DNA of 64,000 nt from Polaromonas sp. JS666 (GCF_000013865.1 NC_007948.1:1612001-1676000), one strand, 5' to 3'; positions 44,872-56,296 are shown, counted from the stretch's first letter. The notes: a model not told the origin generated them from the sequence alone. Made by a program: numbers and translations.

Positions 44872-45639
44872 ATGCCGTTTTTCAACTTCCGCCGGGGCGG
44901 CTCCAACGCTGCTCCCACTGCCGGATCAGCCGTTCAAACGGAAAGCGTGGAGGTGGTGCGCAAGCGCGCCAAACACCGCCTGATCGGCTCGGCCGTGCTG
45001 GTGCTGATTGGCGTGGTGGGTTTTCCGCTGCTGTTTGATACCCAGCCGCGGCCGATTGCCGTGGACATTCCGATTGAAATTCCCGCCAAGGGCACGGTCA
45101 AACCTCTCGCCGCTCCCGCGCCTTCCGAAAAAGTGGCCGCCACCGCCAGCCTGGCCCCGCAGGAAGAAATCCTGCCATCCAAACAGGCTGCGGGCCCTGT
45201 AACGCCGGCGCCTGCAGCTATCAAAAGCGAAGCAAAGCCGGAGTCAAAAGCTGAACCTAAACCTGAACCCAAATCCGAGCCCAAGCCGGAAGTGAAGGCG
45301 GAGCCCAAAGCAGCCCCCAAGCCAGCCGCTGCGAGCGACGATGCGGTGCGGGCCAGCGCGTTGCTCAGTGGCTCGTCCGCGCCGGCCGGCAAGGTAGCCG
45401 AAGAGGCCGCTGGCCGTGTCGTGGTGCAGGTTGGTGCCTTTGCCGATGTGGCCAAGGCCCGCGAAGCGCGGCTCAAGCTGGAAAAAGCCGGTCTGAAAAC
45501 CTATACACAGGTCGCCGAAACCAAAGATGGCAAGCGTATTCGTGTCCGCGTCGGGCCGTTTGCCAGCAGGGCAGAGGCTGAAACGGCGGCCAGCAAGATC
45601 AAGGCCCTTGATTTGCCGGCCGCCATCCTGACCTTGTAA
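44872..45639 (+). CDS. dedD: SPOR-domain membrane protein, DedD-like
   Basis: The 255-residue protein has a cytoplasmic start, one membrane helix (about residues 37-55), a long periplasmic linker rich in Lys, Pro, Glu and Ala (KAEPKPEPKSEPKPE), and a C-terminal SPOR domain (VVVQVGAFADVAKAREARLK) that binds denuded peptidoglycan glycans at the septum. Its place between folC and cvpA is conserved in proteobacteria and supports the DedD call. Confidence 0.88.
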   Translation: MPFFNFRRGGSNAAPTAGSAVQTESVEVVRKRAKHRLIGSAVLVLIGVVGFPLLFDTQPRPIAVDIPIEIPAKGTVKPLAAPAPSEKVAATASLAPQEEILPSKQAAGPVTPAPAAIKSEAKPESKAEPKPEPKSEPKPEVKAEPKAAPKPAAASDDAVRASALLSGSSAPAGKVAEEAAGRVVVQVGAFADVAKAREARLKLEKAGLKTYTQVAETKDGKRIRVRVGPFASRAEAETAASKIKALDLPAAILTL

Positions 45640-45658
45640 GCAGCGGGTCGGGACATTC

Positions 45659-46144
45659 GTGGCGGCTGTTGACTGGATTTTGCTGGCGGTATTGGTCTTC
45701 TCGCTGGTGCTGGGCGCCTGGCGCGGGCTGGTTTATGAGGTTTTGTCGGTACTGGGGTGGGTGGTGGCGTTTTTTGCGGCGCAATGGTTTGCGCCCGAGG
45801 TGGCCGCCCGGTTGCCCATCCAGTCCGCCTCGAATCCGGTGCGCTATGCGGCTGCGTTTGTGCTGGTATTCATTGTTGCGGTGTTTGCGGCCGGTTTGCT
45901 GGCTTTTTTGCTGAAGAAGCTGGTCGAAGCCGTTGGCTTGCGGCCGGTGGACCGCGTGATGGGCGCGGGATTTGGCCTGCTGCGCGGACTGATCCTGCTG
46001 CTGGCCGCCACGGTGGTGATTGACATGACGGGGCTCAAGACCACTGAATGGTGGCGGGAGTCCAGAGGCGCGGCCATGCTGACGGCCACGCTCAAAGGTT
46101 TGCAGCCGGTTCTGCCGGAGAAGTTTGCGAAGTATTTGAAATAG
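45659..46144 (+). CDS. cvpA: CvpA family membrane protein
   Basis: The 161-residue protein has four hydrophobic segments and the CvpA signature VDRVMGAGFGLLRGL. The role is poorly defined; E. coli CvpA is needed for colicin V production and membrane homeostasis. The start is GTG 45659. It lies between dedD and purF as in E. coli, and a dispersed repeat follows it. Confidence 0.92.
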   Translation: MAAVDWILLAVLVFSLVLGAWRGLVYEVLSVLGWVVAFFAAQWFAPEVAARLPIQSASNPVRYAAAFVLVFIVAVFAAGLLAFLLKKLVEAVGLRPVDRVMGAGFGLLRGLILLLAATVVIDMTGLKTTEWWRESRGAAMLTATLKGLQPVLPEKFAKYLK

Positions 46145-46150
46145 AAGTAT

Positions 46151-46232
46151 GACCCCCACGCTTTTCACTTCGTGTGAGGTGCGGCCCCCAAAACGGGCGC
46201 ATTTTCCCCGGGGCGGTCCAGCGGAAAATTTA
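46151..46232. repeat. Dispersed repeat between cvpA and purF
   Basis: CCCCCACGCTTTTCACTTCG at the left and an ATTTTCC / GGAAAAT hairpin at the right match the subtype found in the hydrolase gene (29774-29858). It ends 20 bases before the purF start. Confidence 0.75.
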
Positions 46233-46251
46233 TGAATGGAAATATAAGCTT

Positions 46252-47769
<1,518 letters not shown>

Positions 47770-47772
47770 ACG

Positions 47773-49008
47773 ATGAGCAACAAGAAACTGCCTGAGAACC
47801 TGCACCTCGACACGCTGGCCGTGCGCGCCGCCGTCGACAAAAGCCAGTACGGCGAAAACTCCGAAGCGCTGTACCTGACCAGCAGCTTTGTGCAGCCCGA
47901 TGCCGCCACTGCGGCGCGGCGCTTTGCCAATGAGGAAGAGGGCTACATCTATTCGCGCTTTACCAACCCCACGGTGACCAGCATGGAGCAGCGCCTCGCG
48001 GCGATGGAGGGAACCGAAGCCTGCATCGGCACCTCCAGCGGCATGGCGGCCATCCTGCTGATGTGCATGGGCCTGCTCAAAAGCGGCGACCACGTGATCT
48101 GCTCGCAGTCGGTGTTTGGCTCCACCATCAAACTGATTGGCAGCGAGTTCGGCAAGTTCGGTGTCGAAAGCACTTTTGTGTCGCAAACCGACGTGGCCGA
48201 GTGGAGGGCGGCGATCAAGCCCAACACCAGGCTGCTGTTTGCCGAAACGCCGACCAATCCGCTGACCGAGATATGCGACATACGCGCGCTGGCCGACATC
48301 GCGCATGCCGCAGGCGCCCTGCTGGCCGTGGACAACTGCTTTTGCTCACCCGCGCTGCAGCAGCCCGTGAAACTGGGCGCCGACCTGATCATCCATTCAG
48401 GCACCAAATACCTCGACGGTCAGGGCCGTGTGATCGCCGGTGCGATTTGCGGCACCAGGCAACTCATTGACGACAAGCTGGTCCCCATCATGCGCAGCGC
48501 CGGCATGACGCTGTCGGCGTTCAACGCCTGGGTGGTGCTCAAGGGCCTGGAAACACTGTCCATTCGCATGCAGGCGCAAAGCGCCAATGCGCTGGCGCTG
48601 GCCACCTGGCTGGAGGCGCAACCGGGCGTGGCCCGCGTGTATTACCCGGGCCTCGAGTCGCACCCGCAATATGCGTTGGCGATGCGGCAGCAAACCATCA
48701 ACGGGCAGGGCTGCGGCGGCGCGGTACTGTCGTTTGATGTCAATGGCAGCGATGTCGAAAGCGCCCGCAAAAATGCCTTCCACGTGATCGACAGCACGCA
48801 AGTCTGCAGCATCACGGCCAACCTGGGCGACACCAAGACCACGATCACCCATCCGGCCACCACTTCGCACGGCCGGCTCAGTGAAGCGCAGCGGCAGGCC
48901 GCCGGCATAGGCCAGGGCCTGATCCGCGTGGCCGCGGGCCTGGAACACATTGACGATTTGAAAGCCGATCTCCGCAGAGGTCTGGACGGTCTGGGCCGTT
49001 TGAAATGA
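47773..49008 (+). CDS. metZ: O-succinylhomoserine sulfhydrylase
   Basis: The 411-residue PLP enzyme converts O-succinylhomoserine and sulfide to homocysteine for methionine. [16 protein letters not shown] and the PLP-binding lysine in [14 protein letters not shown] are typical of the MetZ branch of the Cys/Met metabolism family. It starts three bases after purF and overlaps gltX by four bases, so purF-metZ-gltX is one transcription unit. Confidence 0.94.
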   Translation: MSNKKLPENLHLDTLAVRAAVDKSQYGENSEALYLTSSFVQPDAATAARRFANEEEGYIYSRFTNPTVTSMEQRLAAMEGTEACIGTSSGMAAILLMCMGLLKSGDHVICSQSVFGSTIKLIGSEFGKFGVESTFVSQTDVAEWRAAIKPNTRLLFAETPTNPLTEICDIRALADIAHAAGALLAVDNCFCSPALQQPVKLGADLIIHSGTKYLDGQGRVIAGAICGTRQLIDDKLVPIMRSAGMTLSAFNAWVVLKGLETLSIRMQAQSANALALATWLEAQPGVARVYYPGLESHPQYALAMRQQTINGQGCGGAVLSFDVNGSDVESARKNAFHVIDSTQVCSITANLGDTKTTITHPATTSHGRLSEAQRQAAGIGQGLIRVAAGLEHIDDLKADLRRGLDGLGRLK

Positions 49009-50393
49009 CACAGAAAATACGAACGCGTTTTGCGCCATCGCCCACGGGCTTTATCCACCTGGGCAACATCCGCTCGGCGCTGTACCCGTGGGCATTTGCC
49101 CGCGCCACCGGCGGCGATTTCATTTTGCGCATTGAAGACACGGACGTGGAGCGTTCCAGCCAGGCCGCGGTCGACGTGATCATCGAGGGCATGCGCTGGC
49201 TGGGCCTGGACCATGACGAGGGCCCTTTCTACCAGATGCAGCGCATGGACCGCTACAAGGCCGTGCTGGCCGAGATGCAGGCGGCCGGCCAGGTCTACCC
49301 CTGCTACATGAGCGTGGCCGAGCTCGACGCGCTGCGCGAAAAGCAGATGGCCGCCAAGGAAAAACCGCGCTATGACGGCACCTGGCGGCCCGAGCCGGGC
49401 AAGACGCTGCCGCCCATTCCCGCGGGCGTGCAGCCCGTGCTGCGCTTTAAAAACCCGCAGGGCGGCTCGGTGGTCTGGGACGACAAGGTCAAGGGCCGCA
49501 TCGAGATCAGCAACGACGAGCTCGATGACCTCGTCATTGCGCGGCCGGATGGCACACCCACCTACAACTTCTGCGTGGTGGTGGACGATATCGACATGGC
49601 CATCACGCATGTGATTCGCGGCGATGACCATGTGAACAACACGCCGCGCCAGATCAATATCTTCCGCGCGCTCGGCAAGGACGTGCCGGTTTATGCCCAT
49701 TTGCCCACGGTTCTGAACGAACAGGGCGAAAAGATGAGCAAGCGCAACGGTGCCAAGCCGGTGACGCAGTACGCGGCCGAAGGTTACTTGCCCGACGCCA
49801 TGGTGAACTACCTGGCGCGCCTCGGCTGGAGTCACGGCGACGACGAGATTTTCAGCCGCGAGCAATTCCTGAAGTGGTTCAACCTCGATCACCTCGGCAA
49901 GAGTGCCGCACAGTTCGATGAAGCGAAGCTGCGCTGGGTCAATGCACAGCACCTCAAGGCTACGGCAGACGACAAGCTGGCCGAACTTGTGCAGCCCTTC
50001 CTGGCTGCGCGCGGCGTGGGCCTGGACACCGCACGCATGGTCGGTGGTTGCGGGCTTTTCAAGGACCGCTGCAGCACGCTGGTGGAGCTGGCCGACTGGC
50101 TGCAATTGCTGGTGACGGGCGGACAGCCGAGCGCACAGGATATCAGCACCCACGTGACCGAAGCCGTGCGCCCGGCTCTGGGCAAACTGGCCGATGCGCT
50201 GGTTGCCTGCGAGTGGAGCAAGGCGGCCATTGCGGCGGCGATCAAACAGGTGCTCGCGGAGACCGGACTGAAAATGCCGCAGCTCGCGATGGCGGTGCGC
50301 GTGCTGGTGATGGGCACTCCGCAAACGCCCTCGCTGGATGCGATTCTGGAGCTCATGAAACGGGAAGATGTGATCTCGCGTTTGAAGATTTGA
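49005..50393 (+). CDS. gltX: Glutamyl-tRNA synthetase
   Basis: The 462-residue class I synthetase has the HIGH-like motif in [18 protein letters not shown] and KMSKR in [10 protein letters not shown]. It charges tRNA-Glu, and a tRNA-Glu gene lies 230 bases downstream. GltX is the known target of E. coli HipA kinase, and a HipA homologue is encoded in this window. The -35 element of the tRNA promoter overlaps its stop codon. Confidence 0.96.
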   Translation: MTQKIRTRFAPSPTGFIHLGNIRSALYPWAFARATGGDFILRIEDTDVERSSQAAVDVIIEGMRWLGLDHDEGPFYQMQRMDRYKAVLAEMQAAGQVYPCYMSVAELDALREKQMAAKEKPRYDGTWRPEPGKTLPPIPAGVQPVLRFKNPQGGSVVWDDKVKGRIEISNDELDDLVIARPDGTPTYNFCVVVDDIDMAITHVIRGDDHVNNTPRQINIFRALGKDVPVYAHLPTVLNEQGEKMSKRNGAKPVTQYAAEGYLPDAMVNYLARLGWSHGDDEIFSREQFLKWFNLDHLGKSAAQFDEAKLRWVNAQHLKATADDKLAELVQPFLAARGVGLDTARMVGGCGLFKDRCSTLVELADWLQLLVTGGQPSAQDISTHVTEAVRPALGKLADALVACEWSKAAIAAAIKQVLAETGLKMPQLAMAVRVLVMGTPQTPSLDAILELMKREDVISRLKI

Positions 50394-50419
50394 AAAACCG
50401 CGAATTTTCGGGCTATAAT
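50390..50419 (+). promoter_or_regulatory. Predicted promoter of the tRNA operon
   Basis: TTGAAA (50390-50395) and TATAAT (50414-50419) are separated by 18 bases, and tRNA-Ala starts 38 bases further on. The -35 box overlaps the gltX stop. Confidence 0.7.
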
Positions 50420-50457
50420 TCAAGGCTCGACAACTGCTGAGAAATCTGCAGGGTTTT

Positions 50458-50533
<76 letters not shown>

Positions 50534-50619
50534 AAAATTGTTGAGAGAGATTTAGCAGAGTTTTTTTGTCAGGCCTTTGTGTAAAAACAAAAAGCCTGTC
50601 CGGAAAGTTCCAAGGCTTT

Positions 50620-50695
50620 GACCCCATCGTCTAGAGGCCTAGGACATCACCCTTTCACGGTGAGTACCGGGGTTCGAATCCCCGTGGGGTCGCCA
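50620..50695 (+). tRNA. tRNA-Glu (TTC)
   Basis: The gene is 76 nt with encoded CCA. Acceptor stem GACCCCA/TGGGGTC and anticodon loop CTTTCAC (TTC) are clear. Its last 14 bases plus the following spacer are duplicated at 56844-56918. Confidence 0.96.
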
Positions 50696-50756
50696 GCATT
50701 CATCACCCTATGTGATGTACAAGGCGCAAGTCAGTAACAGCCAGCCCGCAAGGGCA
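50682..50756. repeat. 75-bp direct repeat, left copy (tRNA-Glu end plus spacer)
   Basis: This segment aligns without gaps to 56844-56918, with six mismatches by my count (69 of 75 identical). It begins inside the tRNA-Glu T-arm region and ends in the spacer before tRNA-Asp. Confidence 0.85.
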
Positions 50757-50794
50757 GGCGACTTGGCTCGAAAGAGCGAACGTTGCTACTACCA

Positions 50795-50871
50795 GGAGTG
50801 GTAGTTCAGTTGGTTAGAATACCGGCCTGTCACGCCGGGGGTCGCGGGTTCGAGTCCCGTCCACTCCGCCA
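50795..50871 (+). tRNA. tRNA-Asp (GTC)
   Basis: The gene is 77 nt with encoded CCA. Acceptor stem GGAGTGG/CCACTCC and anticodon arm CCGGC-CTGTCAC-GCCGG (GTC) are perfect. An integrase remnant follows at 51059, so this tRNA was probably used as an integration target. Confidence 0.96.
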
Positions 50872-50915
50872 AGGTTACGTTTTAGACTGTCCAGCACAGT
50901 ACTAAAAACACCCCT

Positions 50916-50942
50916 AAAAGCCCCTATCCACGGGGCTTTTTT
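50916..50942 (+). terminator. Rho-independent terminator of the tRNA operon
   Basis: AAAAGCCCC / GGGGCTTTT with a seven-base loop and a following T run lies 45 bases after tRNA-Asp. Confidence 0.85.
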
Positions 50943-51058
50943 GTTTTCTAACGTCCAACAATGGGTATTGCAAGCCGGTGCTTGTGGGGGGTATCTTTGG
51001 GGGCGTAGTGTGTATTCGATTGGGGGTATCGCCAGAAATTGCACTCCCTGGAGAGCCC

Positions 51059-51165
51059 ATGCCACTCACCGACACCGCAGTCAAAAAAAAGCAAAGCCTG
51101 GGGATAAACCCGTCCAGCTCAGCGACGGCGGGCGAAGTACTGGCGCTTGGCCCGCTCATTGTGGG
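51059..51165 (+). pseudogene. P4-type integrase, N-terminal remnant
   Basis: ATG 51059 opens MPLTDTAVKKK, and after a +1 shift in an eight-A run the sequence continues KAKPGDKPVQLSDGG. This is the standard N-terminus of phage P4-type tyrosine integrases. A later scrap, KYWRLAR, is joined after a deletion. The catalytic domain is gone. The location 190 bases after tRNA-Asp is where such integrases usually sit. Confidence 0.72.
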
Positions 51166-51295
51166 CGTTGTGATTCGTCATGGCTGATGCTCCTTATCTC
51201 AAGTCACCGTGTACGGAAGGGTCACCGGCGCCTGCCCCCCAACCAGGAGGCACCCGTCCGTTCATGCACGTTCCCACTAACCACGAAGAATCACC

Positions 51296-52207
51296 ATGCT
51301 CACTAAAAAACGCACCCTTCAAGCCTGCGTGCTCGCATTGGCATTGGGCGTCATTGCGGCGTCCCCGATTCGCGCTGGCGAGCCTGTCATGCTGATGCAT
51401 GTCCACGGGCTGTCCTACAGCGCTGACGGCAAGCAGCTCCTGATCCCCAGCCACCATGGCCTGGCCGTGTACGCGGACGGGCGCTGGTCCAAGGCCGCAG
51501 GGCCGGCGCACGACTACATGGGCTACTCCGCCACGCGCGACGCGTTGTACAGCAGCGGGCACCCGGCACCGGGTTCCGGACTGACCAACCCTTTCGGCCT
51601 GATCAAGAGCCGCGACGGCGGCAAGAACTGGCAGCAGTTGGGGCTCACGGGCGAATCGGACTTCCATATGCTGGCGACCAGCTACGCGACCAACGCGGTG
51701 TACGTGCTCAATCACCAGCCGAACTCCCGCATGAGCCAGGCCGGCATCTACCACACACTAAACGATGGCCTGAAGTGGACGCGCGCCGCCGCCAGGGGGC
51801 TGGGTCCCAAGCTCAACAGCCTGGTCGTGCACCCCACGGACGCCAAAGTCGTCGCTGCCGGCATGGACGACGGGCTGTATCTGTCCCGGGATTCGGCCGA
51901 GAGCTTCGAGCGGCTGGCGGGTGGCCAGCGCGTACTCGCCCAAAGCTTCGACCTGGACGGTCAGCATCTGTGGTTCAGCACCCATGCAGGCAAGGCGGCG
52001 CTGGCGAGGATCGCATTGAAGGCCGGTTCCAAGGCAGAGGAGGTCACTGTCCCGGCACTGACGGAGGACGCCGTGGCCTACATCGCGCAGAACCCCGTCC
52101 GGCGATCCGAGATCGCCATCGCGACCTTCAAACGAAGCGTGTTTCTCAGCAAGGACCAGGGGCGGACCTGGACGCAGATCGCGAAGGACGGAACAACGCA
52201 TCAGTGA
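51296..52207 (+). CDS. Exported beta-propeller protein of the F510_1955 type
   Basis: The 303-residue protein begins with a signal peptide ending in SPIRA. The mature part shows repeated propeller blades with Asp-box-like motifs (SRDGGKNWQQLG, SKDQGRTWTQIA, SRDSAESFERL). It matches the F510_1955 glycosylhydrolase-like group, for which no enzymatic activity is established. Members often lie beside copper or heavy-metal resistance genes, and a copper-ATPase fragment follows here. Confidence 0.78.
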   Translation: MLTKKRTLQACVLALALGVIAASPIRAGEPVMLMHVHGLSYSADGKQLLIPSHHGLAVYADGRWSKAAGPAHDYMGYSATRDALYSSGHPAPGSGLTNPFGLIKSRDGGKNWQQLGLTGESDFHMLATSYATNAVYVLNHQPNSRMSQAGIYHTLNDGLKWTRAAARGLGPKLNSLVVHPTDAKVVAAGMDDGLYLSRDSAESFERLAGGQRVLAQSFDLDGQHLWFSTHAGKAALARIALKAGSKAEEVTVPALTEDAVAYIAQNPVRRSEIAIATFKRSVFLSKDQGRTWTQIAKDGTTHQ

Positions 52208-52269
52208 TTCAAAGAACGACCCTGCACTCAGGATCGTTGTGATCGTGCTGGCGCCCATGGGTGACGTAG

Positions 52270-52647
52270 ATGGCCGGCGACGGCATCAACGACGCGCTGG
52301 CTCTGGCCGAGGCATATGCCGGTGTCGCCCTGGGCGGTACGGGCACGGATGTGGCGATGAACAGTTCGCAGGTGACGTTGGTCAGGGGAGATCTGCGCGA
52401 TGTTGCTACGGCTCGCGAGTTATCCCAAGCGACCATTGCCAACATCAAGCAGAACCTGGGGTTCACCTTCGTTTACAACTCCCTCGGCGCGCCCTTGGCC
52501 GCGGGCCTGCTTTTCCCCTTTACAGGTGGGCTGTTGTCACCCATGATTGCTGTTTTGGCGATGAGTCCAGGTTCAGCATGGGTCATCGCTAACGCACTGC
52601 GTTTACGCTGTCCAGGCTGGTCAGCAGGCCAGACAAGCGGAAAGTGA
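52270..52647 (+). pseudogene. Copper-type P1B ATPase, C-terminal fragment
   Basis: The frame begins with [20 protein letters not shown], the hinge motif of P-type ATPases (normally GDGINDAPAL, with Pro replaced by Leu), and continues through the last two membrane helices ([35 protein letters not shown]). The metal-binding helices, the phosphorylation domain and the DKTGT motif are missing. The MSPGS segment is the MSxSS-like motif of CopA-type pumps. It cannot transport metal. Confidence 0.82.
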
Positions 52648-52660
52648 AAGTGTTATCACC

Positions 52661-53527
52661 GTGCCAAAGCCGATTCAAGAACCATTCAGCAGCGCTACCT
52701 CGCTTTTTTGCACAAATTTGAGCCGCAGTGCCTTCTCGCTCTTGTTGATGGCTTGCGCATTGTGCAGCCAAAGCGCGCAAGCCGTGCCCAGCAGTGTTTA
52801 TCTCGATGAGCTGACCTGGACGGAAGTCCGTGACACCCTGCGCGCGGGAGCGACAACCATCATCATTCCCGTCGGTGGCACCGAGCAAAGCGGCCCCCAC
52901 ATGGCCTTGGGAAAGCACAATGTTCGAGTTCAGGCGCTCGCTGGGCGCATAGCTGACAAACTGGGCAATACACTGGTGGCGCCGGTCGTTTCCTACGTCC
53001 CTGAGGGCCGTGTGTCTCCGCCTTCCGGTCATATGAGGTTTGCCGGCACCATATCGGTCCCTGACGATGCATTCGTTGCAGTGCTGTCGGGTGCCGCCCG
53101 CAGCCTGAAGCAGCACGGCTTCCTCCATATTGTGTTCATCGGTGACCATGGGGGCTATCAGAACCTTTTGAAGGAGGTGGCCCAACGCCTGAACCGCGAA
53201 TGGACCACTTCAAAAACACGAGCACACTATATTTCTGCCTACTATCGCGCAGCGGATGAGGATTTTGCGCAGGCATTGCGAGCGCGTGGCCTGCCCAGCA
53301 ATCAAATTGGAACCCATGCGGGACTGGCAGACACCTCCCTCATGCTGGCCATAGATCCCGGCCGTGTGAGAACCGGGCAACTGAACGGTTCTGCCATGAC
53401 GGGACCATCCTCTGGTGTCTCGGGCGATCCCGCAGGATCAAGTGCGCTGTTGGGCCGCATTGGCACAGACATGATCGTGGACAAGAGCGTTCAATCGATT
53501 CGCGAGGCAATTACGGCCCGTCCCTAG
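52661..53527 (+). CDS. Exported creatininase-family protein
   Basis: The 288-residue protein starts at GTG 52661 and has a long signal-like segment (FSLLLMACALCSQSAQA). The fold is that of creatininase amidohydrolases: PVGGTEQSGPHMALGKHN supplies metal ligands, and FIGDHGGYQN and THAGLADTSLMLAI follow. Most family members are cytoplasmic, so an exported version is notable. The substrate is unknown. It is followed by a YncE-type propeller gene 38 bases on, suggesting a functional pair. Confidence 0.82.
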   Translation: MPKPIQEPFSSATSLFCTNLSRSAFSLLLMACALCSQSAQAVPSSVYLDELTWTEVRDTLRAGATTIIIPVGGTEQSGPHMALGKHNVRVQALAGRIADKLGNTLVAPVVSYVPEGRVSPPSGHMRFAGTISVPDDAFVAVLSGAARSLKQHGFLHIVFIGDHGGYQNLLKEVAQRLNREWTTSKTRAHYISAYYRAADEDFAQALRARGLPSNQIGTHAGLADTSLMLAIDPGRVRTGQLNGSAMTGPSSGVSGDPAGSSALLGRIGTDMIVDKSVQSIREAITARP

Positions 53528-53565
53528 CGACACATCATTTTTCAACTCACAAAACTTTATCTGAC

Positions 53566-54846
53566 ATGCACTTCTTTAAAACTCCAGCGATCGCAGCCGC
53601 GCTCGCGATCCTTCTGTCCTTTGCCCAGACTGAACACGCAAGTGCACAGGCTGGTGTGCAGGCAAACACTGCTGCAAATGGCCCAGGGATGCCTGCAGTG
53701 CCAGACCGGAACAACCTCTATAGCGAAACGGTCGCCGGACGCTTTTCCGCGGCGGTGTCCGGAGCACTGGAGAGGGTATATGTTCCCAATCGATCGGCCA
53801 ATACCGTAACCGTTATTGATCCGGGCACGCTGAAAGTGGTCGACACGCTCAAGGTGGGCGTGCACCCGCAACACATAGTTCCCTCCTGGGATCTGAAAAC
53901 CTTATGGGTGGCCAACAACGCAGAAGGAAGAACAGACGGCAGCCTGACGCCGATCGACCCGCGTACAGGCAAAGTCGGTCCCTCGATTCCCGTGGATGAT
54001 CCGTACAACCTGTACTGGTCGCTGGATGGCCGCTATGCCATCGTGGTCGCTGAAGCCTTCAAAAGGCTGGATTTCCGCGACCCCCAAAGCATGAAGCTGG
54101 AATTCTCAATCAGCACACCGGCATGTGCGGGCATCAATCATGCGGATTTCTCGATGGACGGGCGTTATGCCGTATTTACCTGCGAGTTCGGCGGCGCGAT
54201 TACCAAGATCGACCTGGCTACCCGTCGAATCGTGGAGACGATCAAACTCAGCGCTTATTTCAATCGCCCCGACGTGCTCGCGTTGTTGGCCAAACCAGGC
54301 AAGAAACCGATGCGCGTGCCGGACCCCAGCAACCCTGAAGCCAGGGTCAACACCAAATTAGGCATGCCCCAGGACATTCGAATGTCCCCAGACGGTAAAA
54401 CGCTCTTCATTGCGGACATGATCTCCGATGGCGTGCATGTGGTGGACTTTGAATCATTTCGACAGGTTGGCTTTATTTCCACCGGCGTCGGTGCGCATGG
54501 GCTATACCCGAGCCGCGATGGGAAGAGTCTGTATGTCGCCAACCGGGGCAGCAACAAGATTCGCGGTGACGCTAAAGGCAAGGGCGGCGTTTCGGTGATC
54601 GACTTCGCGACCCGAAAAGTGACGGCCACCTGGGTGGTGCCCGGAGGAGGAAGCCCGGATATGGGAAATGTCAGCGCTGATGGCAAATATCTTTGGCTGT
54701 CCGGTAGATACGACAATGAGGTTTACCGTTTTGACACCAGCACGGGCGCAGTAGACAAAGTCAAAGTTGGCCGCGAGCCGCACGGCTTGACTGTGTGGCC
54801 GCAGCCCGGCCGGTATTCATTGGGCCACACGGGCAACATGCGTTAA
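53566..54846 (+). CDS. YncE-family periplasmic beta-propeller protein
   Basis: The 426-residue protein has a signal peptide (residues 1-27, ending ASA) and seven YVTN-like propeller repeats (ERVYVPNRSANTVTVIDPGT, KTLFIADMISDGVHVVDFES, KSLYVANRGSNKI, KYLWLSGRYDNEVYRFDTST). YncE-type proteins bind DNA or ligands in vitro; no enzyme activity is assigned. It ends the small operon with the creatininase-family gene. Confidence 0.85.
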   Translation: MHFFKTPAIAAALAILLSFAQTEHASAQAGVQANTAANGPGMPAVPDRNNLYSETVAGRFSAAVSGALERVYVPNRSANTVTVIDPGTLKVVDTLKVGVHPQHIVPSWDLKTLWVANNAEGRTDGSLTPIDPRTGKVGPSIPVDDPYNLYWSLDGRYAIVVAEAFKRLDFRDPQSMKLEFSISTPACAGINHADFSMDGRYAVFTCEFGGAITKIDLATRRIVETIKLSAYFNRPDVLALLAKPGKKPMRVPDPSNPEARVNTKLGMPQDIRMSPDGKTLFIADMISDGVHVVDFESFRQVGFISTGVGAHGLYPSRDGKSLYVANRGSNKIRGDAKGKGGVSVIDFATRKVTATWVVPGGGSPDMGNVSADGKYLWLSGRYDNEVYRFDTSTGAVDKVKVGREPHGLTVWPQPGRYSLGHTGNMR

Positions 54847-54996
54847 TTTTCTCGCCCATGCGGGCCTTGGATGCGACACTTTTTTCTGTCGATTGTCCCG
54901 GGAAAGCCCAATCCGTCACTCGCCGGTGTTGGACAACGAGGGTATCGAGGTCGTCCAGCCAGTGCTCTTGAGGCTGCCCAGCCCGTCCTTCGGGAT

Positions 54997-55350
54997 CTAC
55001 GCCACGGTTTCAGCCTTCAGCATGTGGCCATGCGATCCGGCACCGTCGTTGAGCGCCATGCGGATGAATTGCATGTATTCGCCCACGGTGGCGTACAGCC
55101 CGTGGTCGCCGCAGTCCATTTCGGGCGGCTGCGGCAGCATCAGGTCGGGTCGCGGCGTGAGCTTGCCGTCGGCAGCGCGGCCGTGGATCGTCACGTGGCG
55201 CGGCTTCATCGAATCGGTCATCGTCAAGGCGATGTCCTGCATGGCCAGCGGTGCAAGGATGCGCTCCTTCATCACCTCGCCGGGGCGCTTGCCACGCTGC
55301 TGCTCAATAATGCGGCCCAGCCAGTCGATGTTGCCATTCAGACGGGCCAA
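54997..55350 (-). pseudogene. Serine hydrolase (EstB/beta-lactamase-like), internal fragment
   Basis: The frame encodes NIDWLGRIIEQQRGKRPGEV, then ATIHGRAADGKLTPRP and GDHGLYATVGEYMQFIRMAL, the middle of class C beta-lactamase-like esterases such as EstB. The SxxK nucleophile region and the C-terminus are missing. Its 5' end overlaps the end of lysR. Bases 54847-54996 contain no further gene. Confidence 0.72.
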
Positions 55351-56216
55351 TGATAGGCACGGATGCTTTCTACAAACAGCCTTGAAGCAGGTGCCCGCTG
55401 GCGGCCGCGCACGTCGGCTATCAGCACAGCACGCTCAACCGGCGGATCGACCAGTGGACGTTGCTGTAATCCGCTCAGGCGCACTGAATATTCCGGCATG
55501 AAAGCGAAGCCGAGCCCGGCCAGCACCATGGATTCGACCCAGTCCTCGCGCTCGCTGCGAAATGCGGCGTACAGCTCGACCTTGCGCTGTCCGCACGCGG
55601 CCATGACTGCCTCGCGCAACTCGCAGGCGAGCCGGTCCACATAGTCTTCCCCGGCAAGGTCATTCAAGGCGATGCCCTCCAGGCGCTCAAGGCGGTGGCC
55701 CGGCGGAAACACGACGACGTAACGCTCCCGGTAGAGCGGTTCAGAGCGGAAGGTGTCGCCCAGGCCCTTGGGCGTGCTCACCACCGCGAGATCGAGATCA
55801 CCGCGCTCCAGGTCATGCAGCAGCCCGGGCAGCGTGGCGTCGCGTACCGTGAGCTCTATGCCAGGGTTGTCTTGATGAAAGTGTTGAAAAAAGCGGGACA
55901 TCCTGGTCGGACCAATCGTGGTCATGACGCCGATCCGTAGCGGAGCCTGGCGCAGCAGCGTGAAGTCGCGCGCTATCTCGCGCGCGGTCTGCGTCCCCAC
56001 CAGCACCTGCTCGAGGTGCGGTTTCACCATACGGCCAAGCTCGGTCAACACCAGGCGCTTGCCTTCGCGGTACAGAAGTGGCGCACCGATTTCGGTTTCG
56101 ATCTTTTTGATGGCCGCTGTCAATGCCGGCTGCGAAACATCGCAGGCCTGTGCGGCGCGGGAGAAGCTGCCATGCTCATGGATGGCGAGGAAATAGCGAA
56201 TCTGCTGCAGTTCCAC
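55338..56216 (-). CDS. LysR-family transcriptional regulator
   Basis: The 292-residue regulator has an N-terminal winged helix-turn-helix (HGSFSRAAQACDVSQPALT, about residues 15-33) and a periplasmic-binding-protein-like effector domain. It is divergent from the DUF4242 gene with 154 bases between them, the usual LysR arrangement, and a T-N11-A type palindrome lies between. The inducer is unknown. The 3' end abuts a truncated esterase gene, which may have been its original neighbour. Confidence 0.9.
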   Translation of the reverse strand: MELQQIRYFLAIHEHGSFSRAAQACDVSQPALTAAIKKIETEIGAPLLYREGKRLVLTELGRMVKPHLEQVLVGTQTAREIARDFTLLRQAPLRIGVMTTIGPTRMSRFFQHFHQDNPGIELTVRDATLPGLLHDLERGDLDLAVVSTPKGLGDTFRSEPLYRERYVVVFPPGHRLERLEGIALNDLAGEDYVDRLACELREAVMAACGQRKVELYAAFRSEREDWVESMVLAGLGFAFMPEYSVRLSGLQQRPLVDPPVERAVLIADVRGRQRAPASRLFVESIRAYHWPV

Positions 56217-56278
56217 GATGCCTCCCGTCAGTACGAGTGAATATACCCCTCCAGCGTCCCTCCAGCGGGGCAGTCATT

Positions 56279-56296
56279 GCTTATGGATGCATAAGC
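56279..56296. promoter_or_regulatory. Candidate LysR operator
   Basis: GCTTATG-GATG-CATAAGC is an 18-bp inverted repeat with perfect seven-base arms and contains the LysR-type T-N11-A pattern. It sits 62 bases before the lysR start and 75 bases before the DUF4242 start. Confidence 0.55.
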
